From Apostichopus japonicus (lineage: Eukaryota; Echinodermata; Holothuroidea; Aspidochirotida; Stichopodidae), in contig NC_092575.1 of assembly GCF_037975245.1 (NCBI RefSeq), positions 1,007,001 through 1,071,000 on the forward strand: a DNA stretch of 64,000 bases, read 5' to 3'. A model generated the notes under the pieces. The model saw nothing but the letters and a program-made list of their open reading frames with translations, was not told the origin of the DNA and ran no database searches. This document shows, piece after piece, positions 56,431-64,000 of this stretch. Both the position numbers and the translations under genes were made by a program. Numbering within the stretch: the stretch's first letter is position 1; each line of letters starts with the position of its first letter.

Positions 56431-59400
56431 CAATTACAAATAGACCAGCAACTCACCGTTTGTCACAGACCAAGTACGGTGACAGCTAGACTAATGTGCT
56501 CCTTTTGTTACTCTGGTATTTAGTACTTCATTCATTTTAGTACTTTGGATAAAGTCTGTGTATTATGTCATATATGAACACATGATATGTTTTCTGCTGT
56601 TATTACTTTGTATAAAGTGTGTGTATTAAGTCATACATGAACACATGATATATGTATTCTGCTGTTATTACTTTGTGGTATATTGCAAAAAATATGTTTA
56701 ATACTTGTGCCAAAACGATTTGTGAAAACAAAATCCAATTTCATGGAAAGTACTTTCCTGACTACAACATGCAATATATTGAAAAGATACCAAGTCTGCC
56801 AGAGGCTTTTGGGGTAACTAGTTAGACCCCCAAAAAATAAATCATTATTCTTTCTGTTTGTTTTCACAAATTAATGTTTTCAGGAATGTACATTGGATTA
56901 ATAACTACTTGTCTTTGTAATGATGATTTTTGTTGAGTAGCAAGTCTCAAGTTTTCAGTGTAGCCATATGAAAAGAAATTAATGTGTCTCAGAAATTTAA
57001 TGATGCTTTAAGGCTGGTATACAATCGGTTTCTCTTAAGAATGACAGTTTTATTTAAATGCTGTGTATTCTAACTTATTTGCTCAGTGTGACCTCAAAAG
57101 TCAACAAAAAGGTCATTTTTAATTTAAAATTTTCTAGAAAAAGCAAAAAATAATCTTTTCTGAAATGTGCATTGCTGCTCTTCTTAACAACTCAGTTGAA
57201 TTAAAAGATTGTTTATTTATAGATATTTCAAATAGATATTTTAATCTATAACACAAGTGCTATATTTTGCAAGGGTAGCTAACCAAAATTGTGTGCCTTT
57301 AAAGTACTAAAACAAACTTTCTATTCAACAAAATTGTTCAAACTTTTTACATTCCAAAAGTCTTTATATCATATTTTCATGTAAATACTTTAACGTTCAC
57401 TGTGTGCTTTAACTTTTGTTTCCGTAGAACATTTTCAAATGTTTATATTTTTAGAACCAAGTTTTGCTAGTACAAGTTGATCGTTTGATGTTTGTTATAT
57501 AAATACCTCATAATGCTTTGATCCTGCAAAGTGTAAAATTTATTCAAACATTCCTTACTCTCATTAATAGTAATAATTTCATACTTTTTTAATGTTATGT
57601 GATTTAGTTTGTTATTAAACTAACAATGCAATTCATTCACAGGGTTGTTTTCATCTGCAGTTATATTTATTTATTTATTTTTTTAAGTTTCATGAAACAG
57701 TGTGGAGTGTTTTGTCAGACTTGTGTGTCAGGCGTAGTATTCTGTATTTATGAAATATGACAATATAATATTTCAGAGGTGTGAATATATCGGTAGATTT
57801 GTAGTCTGAAACATCACCGATGGGCCTGGGGTTGGTTTGGGACTTTTGTTTAGATGTATAATAGCAGATATTTGCATCTACCTTTAGATTTTGAGTAGCA
57901 GTTTATTCAAACCTGCCATATGCTGCTCAAATATCTATGACCACATTCCATTTTGTCACCTTAATTAAAAGCTTATAGTACAGTAACAGAGTATTCCCAC
58001 ATTCAATTCTTAAAAATTATCACCCACTTTATTCACATTAGTACTTATCACGTACAAAGCACGAAATCAAAAATTTAAATTGTTGGCGGTTTTTCCATGG
58101 TTTGAATTGAACTTTACTATTCGAACAAATCAACTGTATTATAATGGGATTTAATGCATCAATGTGATAATGGGACATGATAAACATACAACCTAGTTTT
58201 GCTGTGTCAATTCCTACACAGGAGTGCATTAATGGTGTCATATGTAGTGTTTCATAGTTGGAAATTCAAGATCTGTGCCACTTAATTGGAAGGATGGTTA
58301 TTCTTTGCATGAAGGTGGAGGAAAAGGATCTAGCTGAATTGCGGAGTTTGTGAGTAAATACGGTAAATAAATATGATTTGAACGGTTCACTGTTACATCG
58401 ACTATTTTTCATTTCGCAAACCGTCAAAGTATTACTCTAAATAAAAGACAAGCAGTCGATCAAACTAAACAAAACGTCCGAGATTGGCTGAACAAGTGAG
58501 TCTGCAAGTACTCCAAACTTGATGTTATCGACCCCAACATTTTGTCACCCAGACCCTTCATAACTATAATTATATTTCATAATTACAAGAACAATTTCTC
58601 CAAGTGTTCATCATTTAACCTCATTGTTTGAAATTATTGTCGATTGATCATGTTAGCGATGTGCAAAAGTATAGAAATTCAACTCACAAAGCTTTTTTAA
58701 GGTGTCATGTTCTCCAGAGAACTACTCAGTGTGAAGTTATGTACCAAAAGTTGATCAGAAAAAGGTTGTAACAAAAAAACACTCCATCATAAAAAGTTTA
58801 AAAATACATGATATTTAAATGGAAAATTGGTTTCATTTCGCTTGCTGTTTAGTTTTCTTGTTCATATATTTACATCATGCTGCTGTGTTCTGTACATCAT
58901 CATTTTCTTATCTTTTAAATCTAGCTTTTATTCTGCTGTTTATTTTAAGGCTGGTCAAAGAGATGAGGATTCAAATGTTTGCAATCCACTAATGTAAAAT
59001 ATCAGGTACTTGTCCAATCCCTCTCTAACTTTTATGTAGTACCCTTGATTACAGCTATGTTTTATGTTGAATTTGTTACAATCTGGTGAAGCCATTCTTC
59101 ACACCTACAAGAAAACTAAGGAACCCATTTTGTAGCATATCTGGGTGCTTAACTATTAATATTCAGAAAGGATTATCAGTAAACAATGTATGTTGAAGTA
59201 TGCTCCATAAATAAACCCCATCACCCTGTGAGATTTATCCCCTAGAATCTGGTTAAAGATTTGCCAACAACCAATACCATGTGGCCTAAAGAGTTTAATC
59301 AGTTCCACTTTATATTGAACCCTAAAGTAAGTAGTGCAGAACATATGATCTATCTATTAATGGTATTCAAACTTCTTTAGAGTATGTCATATTCCAAGTC

Positions 59401-59998
59401 ATCAGTCGAGATCAACTGAACCGGACTGAAAAGAAGGAAAAGATTAGTTTATCAACAACCGTTACCCTCTAAAGTCTTTTGGAAGCCACTCTTGAATTAT
59501 GGGAATGTGTAATAACAAGCACTATTTTACAGCGAAAATTGCAACGTTAATTGCTGAGAAGGAAGGTGTGAGAAATAAAGCTAAGTCAGCCTATACAGAG
59601 AATAAGCTATATTAGTTCCATATTACTCCATAAATCTCGTTCCCCAATTTAAACTACCAAAGGCATTTTCAAAGGACCAAAATGATAAACATAAAATCTT
59701 AAATAAATTGGAAAAGTGTGCAACAAGTGGAGTTCTGTTTCAACCATTCAACTTGAAAACAAAAACTTTTAAATTTTCAACCGCTGATAATAATGACTAA
59801 ATTTGGATATTAAAACTTGACTGAGAGGTGCGTATTAAAGGACACAATTTGCTGAAGAATGCAAGGTGTAAATTTATCTGATAAGGAGATGGGATTACAT
59901 AGCCAAGGACCAAAGACGACGATCATAGCAGGCGAAGCTGGCTCTGGAAGGACATGCCATCAGCCTTCGTTGCTTGCTGAAAGAGAGAAAATGAATAC
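56431..59998. other. 3' flank of the TBC/C2-like gene and intergenic sequence
   Basis: AT-rich, with no convincing gene. AATAAA at 56836 (plus) may be a poly(A) signal of the TBC/C2-like gene. A minus-strand acceptor with a short open end at 59425 may be the last exon of the gene entering from the right. Other open frames lack support. Confidence 0.4.
59402..59425 (-). CDS. Candidate terminal exon of the right-hand minus-strand gene
   Basis: A very strong acceptor (tcttttccttcttttcag, minus strand) precedes 59425. In phase 0 it gives SGSVDLD and TGA; in another phase PVQLISTDDLEYDIL and TAA (to 59377). Phase 0 would fit the exon at 63736-63805, but nothing else ties them together. Confidence 0.25.
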   Translation of the reverse strand, partial: SGSVDLD

Positions 59999-60480
59999 AT
60001 ATTTATATATTTATTTATTTATTTATTTATTTATTTTATTAACGTTAATGGGTAAACTCAATTAACGTAAATCTAATCTCCCCGAGGCCCTGAAATACAA
60101 AACCTAACTGTAGAATCAAATATTAAAAAATGATAAAAAGAATACATAGAGATGGCAATGAAAAGGAAAAATGCAATCATATTGACAGCGACATAAAATG
60201 TAACAATCAATAAAATGAAATTAAGAGCATAAGAAAGTAGTTATGTCCTGGATAAAAACGTTTCAAGGTATTTAAAGAGTTGGCATTCTTACACTCCATT
60301 CATAACTCATTCCACTCCTTAGCAGCAACATATGAAAATGTTTTCTGATGATACTGGGTATTACCAGCCTCTAAGAATAAATTATTTTGTCAGGTGGACC
60401 TTTGGGAGTGGTTATGTGTATTATTTGTGTGGCGGAACATGTCCACATGTTGTACATAAACAACAACAAAATTGACTGGG
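59999..60480 (-). mobile_element. Decayed LINE (non-LTR retrotransposon) 3' end
   Basis: On the minus strand, NNLFLEAGN...KTFSYVAAKEWNEL and then, after an in-frame stop, NANSLNTLKRF resemble the carboxyl tail of LINE reverse-transcriptase ORFs (K-x-F-x-x-x-A...WN-x-L...F-K). A non-coding stretch follows, ending in a (TAAA)n tail (plus tttatttattta, 60000-60040), as expected for a LINE 3' end. Only the last part of the element is present and it is inactive. Confidence 0.5.
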
Positions 60481-60630
60481 AAGTTATAAACAAACAGAAA
60501 CGAGTAATTTAAATTTTAGGTTCTGATAACAAAATTTATGACTTGATCTTTATAAGCAAAGTTTTACCTTAAACAAGGCAGAAAATTAACAGAAATACAA
60601 CAATAAAAAAACAAGAGCCCAAGGGCACTG

Positions 60631-63600
60631 TGGTTCCTTGCTTGGGGTATATGACAATACACATAATATTATGAAGCAAGATTGGGCTGAAAAAGTCCAA
60701 GTAATTGTGGTCCTACATGTTCCCATAAAGTAACCAACACTATAGCCAACACTTTGTGATCACAAAATATGATCGGATTTTTTATCAAAAGGCACTTTTG
60801 AGATCTAAATATGGCGTCGAAAATGTAAGAAATATAAGAGACCTACAAGCGTGTCAACAGATATGATAACAATGGTGACCTCAGATGACATGACCTTTAA
60901 GTTTCAAAATGTTCCACCACCCCATTCACAACTTGTCCCAAAATATCAACCATGTCACACCTTGGCATTGAGATTTAATTGCATTAAATGTCAAAAAATT
61001 AACTTTGAACTTGTACGTAACTTCACACACAAAGGTCACCCGGAGGTCAACCAATTGACATTTTTGATCGGTGAGACCTAAATAGAGCATGACTGTAAAA
61101 TTTCAAACATTTTTTCTTTGCCCATTTTCTCCCCCCATAATACTACTTTTTTAACATTAGCTGACCTTTGGTGACGTTGGATCACATGACCATTAAGTTT
61201 GAAAATATTCCCCTATACCATTTGCAACTTGTCCGAAAAAATCAACCTTGTCACACCTTGGCACTGGGAGTTATTGCATTAAATGTGTGAAAATTAACTT
61301 TGACCTCAAATAACTTCGCACACGAAGGTCAAATGGGGGTCAACCCATTGACATTTATGATCAGAAGGTACCTTTAACATCTGAAAATAGCATCGAAACT
61401 GTAAAAATCCACAAAACACGAAAAGGTCACCAGAGGTTAAATTGAGGTCAAGGGTCACCCAGATGCGGGTGACAATTGGATTACATTGAAGCAACTCCCA
61501 ACCCTAACGGACAATTTGTTCTCAAGTTGTCGCAAAAATACTAGTTTTTTATCATTAATTGACCTTTGGTGAACTTGTATCACATGACCGTTAAGTTTGA
61601 AAATATTCCCCTATACCATTTGCAACTACTCCAAAAATATCAACCTTGTCACACCTTGGAACTAGGAGTTATTGCATTAAATGTCTGAAAATTAACTTTG
61701 ACCTCATATAACTTCGCACACGAAGGTCACACAGGGGTCAACCTATTGACATTTATGATCAGAAGGTACCTTTATCATCTGAAAATAGCATCGAAACTGT
61801 AAAAAATCCCCAAAACACGAAAAGGTCACCAGAGGTCAAATTGAGGTCAAGGGTCACCCAGATGCAGGTCAACAATTGGATTTCATTGAAGCAACTCCCA
61901 ACTCTAAAGGACAATTTGTTCTCAAGTTATCGCAAAAATACCAGTTTTTTATCATTAATTGACCTTTGGTGACCTTGTATCACATGACCGTTAAGTTTGA
62001 AAATATTCCCCTATACCATTTGCAACTACTCCAAAAATATCAACCTTGTCACACCTTGGAACTGGGAGTTATTGCATTAAATGTCTGAAAATTAACTTTG
62101 ACCTCGTATAACTTCGCACACGAAGGTCACACGGGGGTCATCCCATTGACATTTATGATCAGAAGGTACCTTTAACATCTGAAAATAGCATCGAAACTGT
62201 AAAAATCCACAAAACACTAAAAAGGTCACCAGAGGTCAAATTGAGGTCAAGGGTCACCCAGATGCGGGTCGACAATTGGATTACATTGAAGCAACTCCCA
62301 ACCCTAACGGACAATTTGTTCTCAAGTTATCGCAAAAATACTAGTTTTTTATCATTAATTGACCTTTGGTGACCTCGGATCACATGACCATTGAGTTTGA
62401 AAATATTCCCCTATACCATTTGCAACTTGTCTCCAAATATCAACTGTGTAATACCTTGGCACTGGGAGTTATTACACTAAATGTCTGAAAATTAACTTTG
62501 ACCTCATATAACTTAACATACAAAGGTCACCTTGGGTCAACTTATTGACATTTTTGATTGATGAGACCTAAATTAGAGCATCAAACTATAAAAATTCAAA
62601 CATTTTTTTCTTTGCCCATTTTCTACCCCCAAAATACTAGTTTTTTGACATTAATTGACCTTTGGTGACCTCGGATCACATGACCGTTAAGTTTGAAAAT
62701 ATTCCCCTATACCATTTGCAACTTGTCCAAAAATATCAACCATGTCACACCTTGGAACTGGGAGTTGTTGCATTAAATGTCTGAAAATTAACTTTGACCT
62801 CGTATAACTTTGCACACGAAGGTCACACGGGTGTCAACCAATTGACATTTTTGATCGGAAGGTACCTTTGATATCCAAATCTAGCATCAAAACCAAACAT
62901 TTTCTTTTTGGCTCGTTCCCTCCCAAAATAAGCACATTTTTTCTAATGTGACCTTTGACCTTTTGACCTTGGTTTCAGATGTAGTTTAATCTCCTGATTC
63001 CAAAAAACAAAACGAAAAGTCTGTACAACCATCCTAACTCCGACCGAAAAACTTTGACCCCATGTAACTTCGCACATAAAGGTCACACGGGGTCAACCTA
63101 TTGACATTTATGATCAGAAGGTACCTTTGACATCTGAAAATAGCATCGAAACTTTAAAAATCCCCAAAAACATGTAAAGGTCACCAGAGGTCAAATTGAG
63201 GTCAAGGGTCACCCAGATGCGGGTCAACAATTGGATAACACTGAAGCAACTCCCAACCCTAACGGACATTTCGTTCTCAAGTTATCGCAAAAATACTAGT
63301 TTTTTATCATTAATTGACCTTTGGTGACCTCGGATCACATGACCGTTAAGTTTGAAAATGTTTCCCTAACCAGTTCACAACTTGTCCCAAAATATCAACC
63401 TTTTCGCACATTGGCACTGGGAGTTATTGCCGTTTTAATATTTTCGGTTTTTGGACCATAACCGACCTTTGGTGACCTTTGTGGGCACCAGAAACAATAG
63501 GGCACACCTTCTCCATATGGCGGATATATAGTCCAAGTTTGGCCTCAATCCAACATTCCCTTATTGAGATAGAGCGTACCCAAGCAAGTGTCACAGACAC

Positions 63601-63686
63601 ACACACACACATACACACACACACACATACATACACACACACGCCAACCTGACTGCATAGGTTCCTTTTGCTAAAGCAAGGAACCA
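60631..63686 (+). mobile_element. Non-autonomous repeat element 2 with tandem half-site-rich units
   Basis: It starts TGGTTCCTTGC and ends GCAAGGAACCA, like the element at 18020-20579, in the same orientation. It has the same order: tandem units of about 400 bp, a diverged unit with TGACCT runs (62949-62969), a last unit, a (CA)n run (about 63598-63640) and a terminal fold-back near aggttccttttgctaaagca. It has four half-site clusters (61424, 61823, 62223, 63178) against three in element 1, so the unit number varies. No protein is encoded. Confidence 0.75.
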
Positions 63687-63735
63687 AAAATTAAAAATGA
63701 TTCCAATCAGTAATGTGAAGTAGAATCGCTCTGAC

Positions 63736-63805
63736 CTTGTTGATAGCTTTATGTCTGTCTCTGCTCACAATCTCTTCTATAATCTCTCCACTTCCCTTCA
63801 CAAGT
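63736..63805 (-). CDS. Internal exon of an unidentified gene entering from the right
   Basis: Minus strand: acceptor gacatcattgcag, exon from 63805, donor AAG|GTCAGA at 63736. One base completes a codon, then 23 codons read LVKGSGEIIEEIVSRDRHKA and INK without a stop; the other two frames are closed. The composition, balanced charges and both junctions look like a real exon. I do not recognise the family. Upstream exons lie beyond 64000. Confidence 0.55.
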
Positions 63806-64000
63806 CTGCAATGATGTCATGAAATGGAAAGAATAAAAATAATTATGACTCAATCACTCATTAATGGGGCATAATAATAGCTGTCATGGTTGACTCTGTC
63901 CTGATTGTTCATAACTTAAATATATAAATATATTATATATCTATTCATTAAACTGTTTTATGTATCATTGGTACATGAGCTAAAGTTTAAACCAAATGGG
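63806..64000. other. Window end; intron of the right-hand gene
   Basis: No feature seen apart from the acceptor region of the exon at 63736-63805 and AT-rich sequence. Confidence 0.4.

Noticed and set aside
58260..58325. Plus-strand coding-like stretch ending in a stop (KVEEKDLAELRSL)
   Set aside because: No acceptor before it with matching frame and no partner exon; too short to support.
59859..60065. Open frame with GEAGSGRT, resembling a P-loop
   Set aside because: Only a short GxxGxGKT-like coincidence that runs into the (TTTA)n tail of the LINE remnant; no further NTPase motifs.
1..64000. CRISPR arrays, rRNA, bacterial operons or viral genes
   Set aside because: Direct repeats here lack unique spacers, no rRNA signature was seen, and all genes have introns. 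No viral protein similarity was noticed.

Overview
The window is AT-rich, intron-dominated animal DNA: short exons with GT-AG junctions, large introns full of minisatellites, tRNA-derived SINE and MITE remnants, and no bacterial-style operons. Gene structure and repeat types (marine-invertebrate style SINE, long arrays rich in TGACCT/AGGTCA) suggest a marine invertebrate deuterostome. An echinoderm such as a sea cucumber is my best guess, but this is inference and not proven by the sequence.

Layout from left to right. (1) A minus-strand exon at 196-413 starts a protein with an N-terminal membrane anchor; the rest of it lies left of the window. (2) 0.5-10.4 kb is intergenic, with a TTAA-ended MITE and a SINE. 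(3) 10.4-40.6 kb is one 30-kb minus-strand gene of eight small coding exons, which I assembled by matching splice sites and phases. It encodes a divergent clathrin heavy chain paralogue of about 374 residues that stops just after the seven-bladed terminal domain, with no leg, hub or trimerisation region. Its introns hold one of two large arrays packed with nuclear-receptor-type half-sites (18.0-20.6 kb), several minisatellites, a perfect 17-bp-stem hairpin and two palindromic MITE-like elements. (4) 40.6-41.3 kb is a 664-bp head-to-head interval between two start codons, a likely bidirectional promoter with an RFX X-box-like site. (5) 41.3-55.9 kb is a plus-strand gene of 20 coding exons and 1110 codons. 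The protein has a degenerate TBC (Rab-GAP-like) domain followed by two C2-like segments, and I cannot name the family. A partial duplicate of its penultimate exon lies in the preceding intron, and an 11-copy, 41-bp hairpin-forming repeat follows the stop codon. (6) 56.4-64 kb is mostly non-coding: a decayed LINE 3' end, the second half-site array (60.6-63.7 kb), and one short minus-strand exon (63,736-63,805) of a gene entering from the right.

The two assembled genes are divergently arranged and may share regulation. A clathrin-terminal-domain-only protein and a TBC/C2-like protein would both fit membrane trafficking, but nothing in the sequence shows that they act together.
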